A DNA stretch of 64,000 nt from Virgifigura sp964551315 (GTDB lineage: Bacteria; Pseudomonadota; Alphaproteobacteria; Dongiales; Dongiaceae): positions 1 through 64,000 of the forward strand of contig CAZKCM010000020.1 of assembly GCA_964551315.1 (NCBI GenBank), written 5' to 3'. Both the position numbers and the translations under genes were made by a program. The notes beneath the pieces are model-generated. The model saw only the letters and a program-made list of their open reading frames with translations. It did not search any database and was not told the origin of the DNA. How positions within the stretch are numbered: the stretch's first letter is position 1; each line of letters starts with the position of its first letter. Positions 7,980 to 16,480 of this stretch are shown piece by piece.

Positions 7980-9803
7980 TCAAGTCCGGCGCAGCAGTGC
8001 TCGTAATGAGGGCAGATCCCTGGTGTTCAGCACGTCCGCTGCCTCGACCCAGCCGCGCCGGGCCTGATCAACGCCGAACCGCATGAGATCGAGTTGCCCG
8101 GCATCGTGCGCATCCGTGGAGATCGCGAGCTTGACGCCGATCTCCTTCGCCAGGCGGCAAGCGCCATCGTCGAGGTCGAGGCGGTCCGGCTGTGCGTTCA
8201 CCTCCAGGACGCAGCCACGTTCGAGGGCCGCCCGAAGGATCCGCTCCAGGTCGAGGGCGTAAGGCTCGCGCAGGCCGATCAGCCGCCCGGTCGGGTGGCC
8301 GAGGATCGTGAAGCAGGGATTGTCCATTGCCCGAAGGATCCGCGTCGTCTGCTTCTCGCGGGACAGATGGAACCCGGAGTGGATGGAGCAGACCGTCAGG
8401 TCGAGGCGCCGGAGCACCTCATCGGGCAGGTCGAGGGAGCCGTCCTCGAGAATGTCGACCTCCGCCGATTTCAGGAGCGTGATGCCCGGCTGCCGGTCGT
8501 TGATGCGGTCGATCTCGTCCATCTGTGCCGCCAGGCGCCGCGCATCGAGACCGCGAGCGACCGTCAAGCTGTGCGTGTGGTCGCTGATGGCGAGATAGGC
8601 GTAGCCGCGCCGACGCGCCGCCTCCGCCATCTCGGCGATCGACAGGCGGCCGTCGCTGGCGAGGGTGTGGACATGCAGGTCACCGCGGATCTGATCCAGC
8701 CGGACCAGGTTCGGCAGCGCCTGCGCGTGGCCGGCCTCGATTTCGCCTCGATCCTCCCGCAGCTCCGGCTCGATATAGGGCAGGTCGAGCAGCGCATAGA
8801 TCTCCGGCTCGCTTCGGCCCGCGATCCGCCGGTCGCCCCGGAAGACGCCGTATTCGTTGATCTTGAGCCCGCGCTCCAGGGCGATCCGGCGTAGCGCAAT
8901 GTTGTGGGCCTTCGATCCCGTGAAGTAGAGCAGCCCGGCCCCGAAGCTCGCCTCCGGCAGGAAGCGCAGGTCGGCCTGCAGGCCTGACCGGAGCCTCACG
9001 CTCGCGCGGGTCGGGCCGTGGGCGATGATCTCTTCGACTCCCTCATACGCGGTGAACCGGTCCGTGATCTTCGCGCGCCGGTCGCCGGTGACGATGATGT
9101 CGATGTCGCCCACCGTTTCCTTCCGCCGCCGGTAGCTTCCGGCGATGATCGCGTGGCGGACGCCCGGGAGATCCCGGAGATAGCTCAGGAGCGGCGCGGC
9201 GATCTGCTCCGCCGTGGCCAGCTTGAAGCGGCGTTCGCTGCCCTTGTGGCGCGCGACCTCCTGGCGGAGCCGTTCGCGCAGCTTGGGACCGAATCCGCGC
9301 AGACCATCCAGCCTGCCGGCCTCCAGCGCGGCCGCCAGTTCGGCGACGCTGCTGATGCCGAGACTGTTGTGCAGGGCTTCGACCCGGCGCGGGCCAAGCG
9401 AAGGCAAGGACAGAAGCTCGATCAGGCTGCCGGGCGTCCGCGCCTTCGTTTCCTCAAGCAGGCCGAGCCGCCCGGTCCTGACGATCTCCGCAATCTTGCC
9501 TGCCAGGTCCTTCCCGATGCCGGGTAGCTCCGAAAGGTCGCCTCCCTCTGCCAGCATGTCGGCGACGCTCTGCGGCAAACCGGCGATTGTGCGCGCGGCG
9601 TTTCGATAGGCGCGGACGCGGAACGGGTTCGCGCCCTCGACGTCCAGGAGATCGGCGAGCGTGTTGAACATATCGGCGATCTCGGCGTTCGAGACCGCCG
9701 CGGCCTGCCGTCGCGGCGGCGGCGTTCGCGAAGGCGCGGCGTGGCGCCACACCTCCGAGCGCCGCGATTCCTTCGGCGGGGCGGCTCGGCGCGTCGTCTT
9801 CAT
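7980..9803 (-). CDS. polX: DNA polymerase/3'-5' exonuclease PolX
   Basis: A 607-residue PolX. A basic N-terminal tail (residues 1-35) precedes helix-hairpin-helix repeats (about 90-180), a Pol-beta-like nucleotidyltransferase core with GDIDII at 232-237, and a C-terminal PHP nuclease domain starting with DLHVHTLASDG at 375-385. The enzyme fills gaps and trims 3' ends in base-excision repair. The start at 9803 overlaps the stop of the hemerythrin gene (ATGA), so translation is coupled, which also supports this longer start over one nearer AVSNAEIADMF. Confidence 0.92.
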   Translation of the reverse strand: MKTTRRAAPPKESRRSEVWRHAAPSRTPPPRRQAAAVSNAEIADMFNTLADLLDVEGANPFRVRAYRNAARTIAGLPQSVADMLAEGGDLSELPGIGKDLAGKIAEIVRTGRLGLLEETKARTPGSLIELLSLPSLGPRRVEALHNSLGISSVAELAAALEAGRLDGLRGFGPKLRERLRQEVARHKGSERRFKLATAEQIAAPLLSYLRDLPGVRHAIIAGSYRRRKETVGDIDIIVTGDRRAKITDRFTAYEGVEEIIAHGPTRASVRLRSGLQADLRFLPEASFGAGLLYFTGSKAHNIALRRIALERGLKINEYGVFRGDRRIAGRSEPEIYALLDLPYIEPELREDRGEIEAGHAQALPNLVRLDQIRGDLHVHTLASDGRLSIAEMAEAARRRGYAYLAISDHTHSLTVARGLDARRLAAQMDEIDRINDRQPGITLLKSAEVDILEDGSLDLPDEVLRRLDLTVCSIHSGFHLSREKQTTRILRAMDNPCFTILGHPTGRLIGLREPYALDLERILRAALERGCVLEVNAQPDRLDLDDGACRLAKEIGVKLAISTDAHDAGQLDLMRFGVDQARRGWVEAADVLNTRDLPSLRALLRRT

Positions 9804-10255
9804 TCGGCGCGGTCCATCCAGAGCCGGAGATAAGACCCCACCAGGATGGCCGCCGGATAGAGGACCTGCTCCTCGGCCGCCGCGTGCCGCCGCAAGGCCG
9901 TGGCGAAGGCGACGGCCTCGACATTGCCCTCGCTTTCCCCGGCCGCGGCCAGTGCCTCGAGGGCCTCCCCGATGGCCCGGTGCTCTTCCAGCATCGCCGG
10001 CAAGGCGGCCCGGAGCCGGGTCGCCAGGGCGCGTGCTTCGTCGACGTCGGCGGGCGTGCTGTCCTGCGCCAGCGCCGGGAGGAGGGCGAGGGGCGGCAGG
10101 GCCAGTTCCTCTTCCTTCTGGAAATGCGGATGGAGGAGGCGGGCGACCGCGCGGGCAGTCGCGCCGACATGGCCGGACAGCCGCGTCAAACCTCGGAGCC
10201 GCTCGTCAAGCTCCTGATGCTCGAGTCGGATAGCTTCGCGTACGGTCAGGGCCAT
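9800..10255 (-). CDS. Hemerythrin HHE-domain protein
   Basis: A 151-residue four-helix bundle with metal-ligand pattern His13, His44 with Glu48, His92, and His124 with Glu128. Such proteins bind a di-iron centre and sense or scavenge oxygen, nitric oxide or reactive oxygen. The ATG at 10255 is chosen because the helix-1 histidine follows directly and the longer frame is proline/arginine-rich noise. It is the first gene of a coupled pair with polX, linking oxygen or NO stress to DNA repair. Confidence 0.85.
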   Translation of the reverse strand: MALTVREAIRLEHQELDERLRGLTRLSGHVGATARAVARLLHPHFQKEEELALPPLALLPALAQDSTPADVDEARALATRLRAALPAMLEEHRAIGEALEALAAAGESEGNVEAVAFATALRRHAAAEEQVLYPAAILVGSYLRLWMDRAE

Positions 10256-10392
10256 GGCTGATGTCCTCTTGCCGTTCGCCCGGGATGAGGCGGTGTCGGC
10301 CCGACACCCGGGCTGGAACGATTGCGAATGGCAGGGTTGCCGGGCCACGGCGCCAAGGGCGGCTCGGACATCCGGCCTTGAGCGCCGGTCGC

Positions 10393-10408
10393 CAGGATCT
10401 CGATCCTG
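10393..10408. promoter_or_regulatory. Perfect inverted repeat, candidate operator
   Basis: CAGGATC-TC-GATCCTG has 7-bp arms in the gap between divergent hemerythrin and transporter genes. The binding protein is unknown. Confidence 0.35.
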
Positions 10409-10443
10409 AAGAAACAAAACTGCAGTCGCCGGAGTTGCACGCA

Positions 10444-10457
10444 TTGACCTGCCTCAA
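10444..10457. promoter_or_regulatory. Degenerate FNR-like box
   Basis: TTGACCTGCCTCAA has two mismatches to TTGAT-N4-ATCAA. Its placement between divergent stress genes in a block with better boxes is the main support. Confidence 0.3.
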
Positions 10458-10646
10458 GAAGCCACGTCCGGCAGGGAAGGCTCCGGGGCGACGGTTGCAT
10501 GGGTGCGAACCGGTATCCAATCTTCCGGGGATCCGGACGGCTTCCGAAGATGTACCGGCCGCACCGGTTGCCGGTACCGTCGGAGGCCGGAGCGGCACTG
10601 AACGCATCGCGCACGGGATCGCGGGTTGGCATTCGGGAGGCGACGG

Positions 10647-11624
10647 ATGAACGAGCATCGGTCAGCAGGCGCCGAGACCGCGGGCGCGCATCTGGTCCCA
10701 CGCGTACCGACGGCAGGGCCGGCGGAGACCGTCGAGACGGTCCTTCGGACGATGATCGGCGGGAGCTATGACAGTGCGGACGCCGTCTACGTCGTCGAGC
10801 CCGACGGCCGGCTGCTCGGCCTGGTGCCGCTCGTACGGCTGCTGGGCGCGTCGCCGTCAGAGCCGATGCACCGCCTGATGATATCGGCGCCGGCGGCGAA
10901 GCCCGATCTCGACCAGGAGCGGGCGGTTGCGCTCGCCCGGCGGCACGGACTTGGGGCACTGCCGGTCATCGATCCGGAGGGGCGCCTCCTGGGCTGTATC
11001 CCGGGTCCGACGCTCCTGGCGATCGAGAGGCACGAGCATGCCGAGGACATCAGCCGGCTGGCCGGCATCATTCACAACGTCCGCCGGGCACGGGCCGCAC
11101 TGGAGGCGTCTCCTTTCGCCCGGGTACGCGACCGGCTCCCCTGGTTGCTCGCGGGCCTCGTCGGCTCCATGGTCGCCACGGCCGTGGTGGCCCGGTTCGA
11201 GGATGCCATCGCCACCCAGGTCTCCGTCGCGTTCTTCATCCCCGCGATCGTATATCTGGCCGATGCGATCGGCACGCAGACGGAATCCGTCGCGGTGCGC
11301 GGCCTGTCGCTCAGCCACAGGCCGCTCGCGCGGCTCCTTGGCGGCGAGATCGCCGCGGGGTTGATGATCGGGCTGGTTCTGGCGGTGCTGGCGGCGCCTT
11401 GCGTCTATTTCGCGTTCGGCGATATCCGTCTCGCCGCGGTCGTCGGCCTTTCGATCCTCCTGGCCGGTTCGGTGGCCACCGGCTGCGGGTTGCTGCTGCC
11501 GTGGCTGATTTCGCGCGCCGGGTTCGATCCGGCCTTCGGCAGCGGCCCCATCGCCACGGTGATCCAGGACGTGCTCAGTCTTGTCATCTACTTCCTGGTG
11601 GTGGTCACTCTTCTGCCCGGTTGA
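10647..11624 (+). CDS. CBS-domain MgtE-like divalent cation transporter
   Basis: A 325-residue protein with a paired CBS (Bateman) module at residues ~15-135, then five hydrophobic segments from ~165 to the end. The membrane part matches MgtE (SLC41) with the acidic and polar pore motif ADAIGTQTESVAVRGL and a C-terminal helix containing PIATVIQDVLSL. MgtE channels import magnesium and are gated by CBS-bound ligands. The N-terminal helical domain of full MgtE (about 120 residues) is missing, so this is the short form. ATG at 10647 follows GGGAGGCGACGG. Confidence 0.82.
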   Translation: MNEHRSAGAETAGAHLVPRVPTAGPAETVETVLRTMIGGSYDSADAVYVVEPDGRLLGLVPLVRLLGASPSEPMHRLMISAPAAKPDLDQERAVALARRHGLGALPVIDPEGRLLGCIPGPTLLAIERHEHAEDISRLAGIIHNVRRARAALEASPFARVRDRLPWLLAGLVGSMVATAVVARFEDAIATQVSVAFFIPAIVYLADAIGTQTESVAVRGLSLSHRPLARLLGGEIAAGLMIGLVLAVLAAPCVYFAFGDIRLAAVVGLSILLAGSVATGCGLLLPWLISRAGFDPAFGSGPIATVIQDVLSLVIYFLVVVTLLPG

Positions 11625-11708
11625 CGGCGTTGCCTGGCGCCGACCGACGGTCCGGCCGCCTCCTTTCCTTGCGCGGGACCGCGCCGTGGACCGGGCGAGT
11701 CCGCCGGC

Positions 11709-11722
11709 TTGATCCACATCAA
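11709..11722. promoter_or_regulatory. Perfect FNR/FixK box upstream of HtrA-type protease
   Basis: TTGATCCACATCAA is an exact consensus palindrome centred about 69 bases before the ATG at 11785. Confidence 0.7.
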
Positions 11723-11784
11723 CCCGCGGCCGCGTGCCATGGGACATTCTGAGTGTCGGAACGATCTGCCCTCGGGGAGGCGCC

Positions 11785-12651
11785 ATGCAGAGAATTTCGA
11801 GAGGCCTTGGCGCCGTCCTGCTGACGGTCGCAGTGCTGGTGTCGCCGCTGACCGCATGCGCGGAGATGCTGCCGGTCGGACGCGACGGCATCCCTACGCT
11901 CGCGCCGATGCTCGAGCGGGCCATGCCGGCGGTGGTGAGCATCGCCGTGCGCGGGTATATTCCCGCCGAGGAGAACCCGCTCTACCGCGATCCGCAGTTC
12001 CGCGAGTCCTTCGGAGATCCGGAGCCGATGCAGTTCGGCGCGGCGGGATCGGGGGTGATCGTCGATGCCGCCCGTGGCCATGTGCTCACCACCAGGCACG
12101 TGATCGAGGACGCCGAGGAGATCGTCATATGGCTGAGCGACGGCCGGCATCTACGGGCCGAAGTGATCGGCGCCGATCCAGCCACGGATATCGCGCTGCT
12201 GCGGATCCCGGCGGAGCGGCTCACGGACCTGCCGCTCGGCGATTCGGATGCGCTGCGCGTCGGCGATTTCGTCGTCGCAATCGGCAATCCGTTCGGGCTG
12301 ACGCAGAGCGTCACGTCCGGCATCGTCAGCGCCATCGGGCGCGGCAGCCGCGGGTTCGCCGGCTATGGGGGCTACATCCAGACCGACGCGTCGCTCAACC
12401 CCGGCGATTCGGGCGGGCCGCTGATCGACCTGCAGGGCAGGCTCGTCGGAATCAACACCGCCATCGTCGGGCCCTATGGCGGCAATGTCGGGATCGGCTT
12501 CGCCGTCCCGGTTAACGTCGTCCGCCGGAGCATGGCGGACCTTCTGGCGCACGCCGAGATCCCACCCCGACGCGAGAGCCGGTCCGGTTCCAGCCCGGGC
12601 GGGTCACAGGCACAAAAAGCAAACGCGCCCGGGATTGCCCAGCCTCGGTGA
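11785..12651 (+). CDS. HtrA/DegP-like periplasmic serine protease without PDZ domain
   Basis: A 288-residue exported trypsin-fold protease. A signal peptide (residues 1 to ~27) leads to the catalytic triad His105 (LTTRHVI), Asp135 (ATDIALL) and Ser209 (NPGDSGGP). The ~35-residue tail is Ser/Gly/Arg-rich; no PDZ domain is present, unlike DegP/DegQ, so substrate selection must differ. The ATG at 11785 is preceded by GGGGAGGCGCC. It likely removes damaged envelope proteins. A perfect FNR box upstream implies anaerobic or microaerobic induction. Confidence 0.88.
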   Translation: MQRISRGLGAVLLTVAVLVSPLTACAEMLPVGRDGIPTLAPMLERAMPAVVSIAVRGYIPAEENPLYRDPQFRESFGDPEPMQFGAAGSGVIVDAARGHVLTTRHVIEDAEEIVIWLSDGRHLRAEVIGADPATDIALLRIPAERLTDLPLGDSDALRVGDFVVAIGNPFGLTQSVTSGIVSAIGRGSRGFAGYGGYIQTDASLNPGDSGGPLIDLQGRLVGINTAIVGPYGGNVGIGFAVPVNVVRRSMADLLAHAEIPPRRESRSGSSPGGSQAQKANAPGIAQPR

Positions 12652-12709
12652 TGCGGCATCGCCGCGCGCGCCGTTCCGACCTGGAGGGGGCCTGACCCGA
12701 TAGATGCTC

Positions 12710-13927
12710 TTAGGCAAGAAACTGGGCGGTGATGAGCCCAAGGCCGACGGCGACAGCCGCCGGTGGCACCCAGCGCGGAGCCGTGAAACGGCGATCGCCG
12801 GACGGCGGCGCGCCCCGGTGCAGCCGCCACAGCCCCAGGCTGACGAGCGTGAAGATCAGCAGGTTGAGAGTGCTCGTTGCGGCGACCAGAGACTCGAAGG
12901 GGATGGCCAGCGTGAAGAACAGGGTCAGCGCCCCGCCGAGAAGCGTTGCGCGAACCGGAACGCGGGTGGTCCGATGGACGGCGGACAGCGGGCGCGGCAG
13001 CCAGCCGTGGGAGGCCATGCCGTAGAAGAGGCGCGCCAGCATCAGGATCTGGATCAAGACCCCGTTGGCGATCGACAACAAGGCGATGGCCGCCAGGAGG
13101 GAGGGGCTGCCCCAAGGGGTCCCTTGGACCACCAGGAGAAGAGGCGCCGGCGATGTCCGAAGCAGGTCGAACGGCACCGCCAGGATCGTGACAACGGAAA
13201 CGACGATGTATAGGGCCGCGCTGAGCGCGATGCTGAGCAGGATCGCCCGCGGCAGGGTGCGGTGCGGATCCTTCGCCTCCTCTGCCATGTTCGCGAGGTT
13301 CTCGAATCCGATGAAGGCGAAGAAGGCGAGAAAGGCGCCGGCAGAGACACCAGCCCAGCCGGCGGCGTCGGCCGGGATCATCGACGGAGCGCGGGCCGGC
13401 AGCTCGACGAGCGCCGGCGATCCGACGGCGGTAACGAAGAGCAGACCCGCGATCTCGATGAGGCTCATCAGGGCCGCCACGCCGACGCTCTGCCGGACGC
13501 CGAGGCAGGCCAGGGCCGTGAAGGCGACGACGAGTCCGCCGGCAATGACGGGGCCGGGCAGGTCGACGAAGAGCTGGGCGTATCCGACGCAGCCGCGAGC
13601 GATCGACGCCGCGCTGACGAGGGCGGCCGCTGCCACGGCGAGGCCGGTGACCTGCGACAGTCGGTCGGACCCGAAGGCCTGCTTGACGTAGGCCGCGGCG
13701 CCGGCCGCTTCAGGAAAACGCGCCCCGAGTTCGGCATAACAGATGCCGGTAAGGGCGGCCATGAGGCCGGCTGCGAGGAAGGCAAACGGGGCCGCCGGCC
13801 CGGCCTTGCCAACCACCGTCCCGACAAGGACATAGATACCGGCGCCGATGATTACGCCGAGACCGTAGAAGACCAGCAGGCCGAGACCGAGAACGCGGCG
13901 AAGACCGGGGGGCTCGATATGGGGCAT
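12710..13927 (-). CDS. APC-superfamily amino acid permease
   Basis: A 405-residue transporter with 11-12 hydrophobic helices. The N terminus carries the APC signature in helix 1 (GLGVIIGAGIYVLVG, residues ~20-34), and the FIGFENLANMAEE segment near residue 205 is the conserved substrate-loop helix of the amino acid/polyamine/organocation family. It would import an amino acid by proton or cation symport; the substrate cannot be read from sequence. A weak FNR-like site lies ~120 bases upstream. Confidence 0.85.
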   Translation of the reverse strand: MPHIEPPGLRRVLGLGLLVFYGLGVIIGAGIYVLVGTVVGKAGPAAPFAFLAAGLMAALTGICYAELGARFPEAAGAAAYVKQAFGSDRLSQVTGLAVAAAALVSAASIARGCVGYAQLFVDLPGPVIAGGLVVAFTALACLGVRQSVGVAALMSLIEIAGLLFVTAVGSPALVELPARAPSMIPADAAGWAGVSAGAFLAFFAFIGFENLANMAEEAKDPHRTLPRAILLSIALSAALYIVVSVVTILAVPFDLLRTSPAPLLLVVQGTPWGSPSLLAAIALLSIANGVLIQILMLARLFYGMASHGWLPRPLSAVHRTTRVPVRATLLGGALTLFFTLAIPFESLVAATSTLNLLIFTLVSLGLWRLHRGAPPSGDRRFTAPRWVPPAAVAVGLGLITAQFLA

Positions 13928-14043
13928 CGGGTTCCTTTCGAGGCGGGCCAGGTTCCGTGTGCGAAGCTCGGACGAGAGCCGGGGGCGGAGCCCAGGGCGC
14001 TCGTGATCTGCCAGGGTGCTCGCCGTTTTCCCTGGCCGGTGCC

Positions 14044-14057
14044 TTGCGTTGGATCAA
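14044..14057. promoter_or_regulatory. Weak FNR-like site
   Basis: TTGCGTTGGATCAA keeps the right half-site exactly and mismatches two bases of the left. It lies upstream of the leftward amino acid permease (start 13927). Confidence 0.25.
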
Positions 14058-14151
14058 TGTATCGGATGCGCGGCGGGAGAGTCGGTGGCGATTGGACCGG
14101 CGACCGTCCTCACGAATGTACCGGCGTCGAGCCAAGGAGCCGCCCTCCGTA

Positions 14152-15642
14152 TCAGCCCATATCGAAGGCGATCGGGGCCAGGCCGTAGAGGGCAGCAAGA
14201 ACGAGGCCGGCGCCGAGCAGATCGACGAGAGCGCCCGCTCGCGCCATCTGCGGCACGGTGATGTAGCCGGTGCCGAAGAAGAGCGCGTTCGGCGGCGTGG
14301 CCACGGGGAGCATGAAGCCGCAGGACGCCGCCAGCGCGACTGGCACCGTGAGCGTGAATGCGTCCAGTCCGAGGCCGGCGGCGATCGACGCTGCCACCGG
14401 CAGGAAGGCGGCCGCCGTCGCCGTGTTGCTCGCCAGCTCCGACAGGGCGATGGTGATCGCGACCAACCCGAGGACGAGGACAACCGGTGGCAGGGCGCCG
14501 AGCAGCGCAAGCTGTGCGCCGAGCCAATCGGCGAGACCGCTGTCGGAAATGGCGGCGGCAAGCGACAGGCCGCCGCCGAACAGCAGCAGGACACCCCAGG
14601 GCAGCCGGAAGGCCGTCTCCCAATCCATCAGGGCGCCGCCCCGTCCGGAGGGGATCAGGAACAGGGCAAGCGCCGCGGCCACGGCGATCACCGTATCGTC
14701 CAGGCCCGGAAAAGCCCCGGCCAGCAGGGGGCGGAAGATCCAGGCGACGGCGGCGGCAAGAAAGACCAGTCCGACGAGCCGCTCCGGGCGCGACATCGGA
14801 CCCAAGGCCGCGGTCTCGGCCCGGAGCCGCTCGCGCGCGCCGGGCGGCTCCTGACCCGGGAGCGGGAAGACGACGCGCGTCAGGATGCTCCAGGTCCCGA
14901 GCAGCATGACCGCAGCAAGCGGCACCCCGACGAGCATCCATTGGGCGAAACCGATTTCGATGCCGTAGCTGCGCCGCATGAAGCCGGCGAACAGCGCGTT
15001 GGGCGGCGTCCCGATCAGCGTGCCGATGCCGCCGATGCTGGCCGCGAAGGCGACGCCCAGAAGAAGCGCGAGCGCGAAGTTCGCCTCGACCCGACCGGCG
15101 GTAGAGATGCGTTCGGGCGCATCGACCAGAAGGGCGACCATCGAGAGGCTGACCGGCAGCATCATGGCGGCGGTCGCCGTGTTGCTCACCCACATGCTGA
15201 GGAAGGCCGTGGCCGCCATGAAGCCGAGGACGAGATTGACCGGCTTGGCGCCGACCAGGCCGACGATCCTGAGAGCGATGCGCCGGTGCAGGTTCCATTT
15301 CTGCAGGGCGAGGCCCAGGGTCAGCCCGCCGAGGAACAGGAAGATGACCGGGTCGGCATAGGGCGCGGCCGCGGCTTCCACGCCGGCAATGCCGAGCAGC
15401 GGAAACAGCACCAGCGGCAGCAGGGCAGTGACGGCGACGGGCAGCGCTTCCGTCACCCACCAGAATGCCATGAGCGTGCCGACGGCAGCCACTCGCCAGG
15501 CCGCGGCCGACATGTCGGCCGGCGGCGGCACGGCCAGGAGGACAAGGAGTATGAGGAGGCCGGCCGGCGGCGCGAAGCGCGCGCGGATGCCGGACGACCG
15601 AGCCGCCGATTTGCCCTGCTTGGAAGGAGATTGGGTCGTCAT
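14152..15642 (-). CDS. SLC13/DASS family anion permease
   Basis: A 496-residue inner-membrane transporter with about 11 hydrophobic helices and two copies of the helix-hairpin with the SNTATAA-type motif (WVSNTATAAMMLP and ELASNTATAAAFLP). That is the sodium- and carboxylate-binding signature of the divalent anion:sodium symporter family. Likely substrates are C4-dicarboxylates, citrate or sulfate. It starts 36 bases after the thioredoxin gene on the same strand, so it is probably expressed from the trxC promoter. Confidence 0.88.
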   Translation of the reverse strand: MTTQSPSKQGKSAARSSGIRARFAPPAGLLILLVLLAVPPPADMSAAAWRVAAVGTLMAFWWVTEALPVAVTALLPLVLFPLLGIAGVEAAAAPYADPVIFLFLGGLTLGLALQKWNLHRRIALRIVGLVGAKPVNLVLGFMAATAFLSMWVSNTATAAMMLPVSLSMVALLVDAPERISTAGRVEANFALALLLGVAFAASIGGIGTLIGTPPNALFAGFMRRSYGIEIGFAQWMLVGVPLAAVMLLGTWSILTRVVFPLPGQEPPGARERLRAETAALGPMSRPERLVGLVFLAAAVAWIFRPLLAGAFPGLDDTVIAVAAALALFLIPSGRGGALMDWETAFRLPWGVLLLFGGGLSLAAAISDSGLADWLGAQLALLGALPPVVLVLGLVAITIALSELASNTATAAAFLPVAASIAAGLGLDAFTLTVPVALAASCGFMLPVATPPNALFFGTGYITVPQMARAGALVDLLGAGLVLAALYGLAPIAFDMG

Positions 15643-15678
15643 GCCGAGCTGGATGCGGGGAACCCGCCGCTCGGCGTT

Positions 15679-16122
15679 CTAAAGCTGGCCGAGGGCATGA
15701 TCCGTCCATCGGAGGAGCGCCGGCAGCGGCATCGCGCCGGCCGTTCGGGCGATTTCGCGGCCCTTATGGATCAGTACCAGGCTCGGGATGCTGCGGATCG
15801 CGAAGCGCTGCGCCAGCTCCGGATCGGCCTCCGTATCCACCTTGGCGAGCCGCAGGCGCGGCTCGAGCCGGGCCGCCGCCTGCTCGATCACCGGCGCCAT
15901 CGTGCGGCAGGGACCGCACCAGGCGGCCCAGAAGTCGACGAGAAGAGGCACATCTCCGCTGGCCGCATGACGGTCGAAGGTCGCCGCCGTCAGATGAAGC
16001 GGCTTCCCCTCGAACAGGCGGCTGCCGCACCGACCGCATTTCCCGCCGCTGGACAGCTTCTCGCGCGGTACGCGATTGAGCGTGCTGCAATGGGGGCAGG
16101 GAACATGGACGATGTCTGTCAT
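15679..16122 (-). CDS. trxC: Thioredoxin 2 (zinc-ribbon thioredoxin)
   Basis: A 147-residue thioredoxin with an N-terminal zinc ribbon (Cys9, Cys12, Cys29, Cys32) followed by a thioredoxin fold with active site WCGPC at 68-72. TrxC-type proteins reduce disulfides and are induced by oxidative stress; zinc loss acts as a redox switch. The ATG at 16122 places the first zinc motif in the usual position. The ribosome site lies inside a perfect hairpin just upstream, and an FNR-like box is ~170 bases upstream. An SLC13 permease follows in the same operon. Confidence 0.9.
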   Translation of the reverse strand: MTDIVHVPCPHCSTLNRVPREKLSSGGKCGRCGSRLFEGKPLHLTAATFDRHAASGDVPLLVDFWAAWCGPCRTMAPVIEQAAARLEPRLRLAKVDTEADPELAQRFAIRSIPSLVLIHKGREIARTAGAMPLPALLRWTDHALGQL

Positions 16123-16125
16123 TGA

Positions 16126-16143
16126 CTGTCTCCTCGGAGACAG
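16126..16143 (-). promoter_or_regulatory. Hairpin sequestering the trxC ribosome-binding site
   Basis: On the minus strand the arms CTGTCTC and GAGACAG flank CGAG, and the right arm contains the GGAGA ribosome site four to five bases before the trxC ATG. When folded this would hide the site, so translation may respond to temperature, a protein or a small RNA. Folding is inferred from the perfect arms. Confidence 0.45.
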
Positions 16144-16288
16144 GAAGGCCCGCCCTCCGGTTTCAGACGCGCACCCGGGTATCGTCCGCTGTGGCCGGCG
16201 GGGCTTCGACCGCCCGCCAGACACCTGCGTTCACGGGGACGCACCCTCCTGTTTCGTTGAAGCCTACGAGCCGCTCGCCGGATCCGCC

Positions 16289-16302
16289 TTGATCCAGATC
16301 AC
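16289..16302. promoter_or_regulatory. FNR-like box (one mismatch)
   Basis: TTGATCCAGATCAC matches TTGAT-N4-ATCAA except for the last base, between trxC and the outer-membrane protein gene. Confidence 0.5.
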
Positions 16303-16440
16303 GGCATTCCGTGCGGACCGCCGCGGCTCGCCGGGCCGCGGCCTCTGCTGAAGCCCGGCGGGCACGGGGCGTCGTGGCGGCGCATGGGTCCAAGGCCGGT
16401 CAGGTGCATTAACGCGACGTTCAACCACGCCGTAGTACTG

Positions 16441-16454
16441 GCGATTGCAATCGC
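16441..16454. promoter_or_regulatory. Perfect 14-base palindrome
   Basis: GCGATTGCAATCGC is self-complementary and lies 27 bases before the ATG at 16481, a position suited to an operator or an mRNA leader element. Confidence 0.3.
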
Positions 16455-16480
16455 AACTTGCGAGCGCATCGGAGGACTTT

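Larger units (their letters stand above)
10256..10646. other. Divergent regulatory gap between hemerythrin and CBS-MgtE genes
   Basis: The 391-base gap has no credible ORF. It contains a perfect inverted repeat (10393-10408) and a degenerate FNR-like site (10444-10457) in an AT-richer stretch. Confidence 0.4.
16123..16480. other. Divergent regulatory gap between trxC and outer-membrane protein
   Basis: A 358-base region with no credible ORF. It holds the trxC leader hairpin (16126-16143), an FNR-like box (16289-16302) and a perfect palindrome (16441-16454) close to the outer-membrane protein start. Confidence 0.5.

Noticed and set aside
13957..16125. A 722-codon rightward open frame
   Set aside because: It lies antisense to three confident genes (APC permease end, SLC13 permease, trxC), is dominated by Gly, Arg, Asp and Glu, and has no domain or ribosome site. 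It is a high-GC frame shadow.
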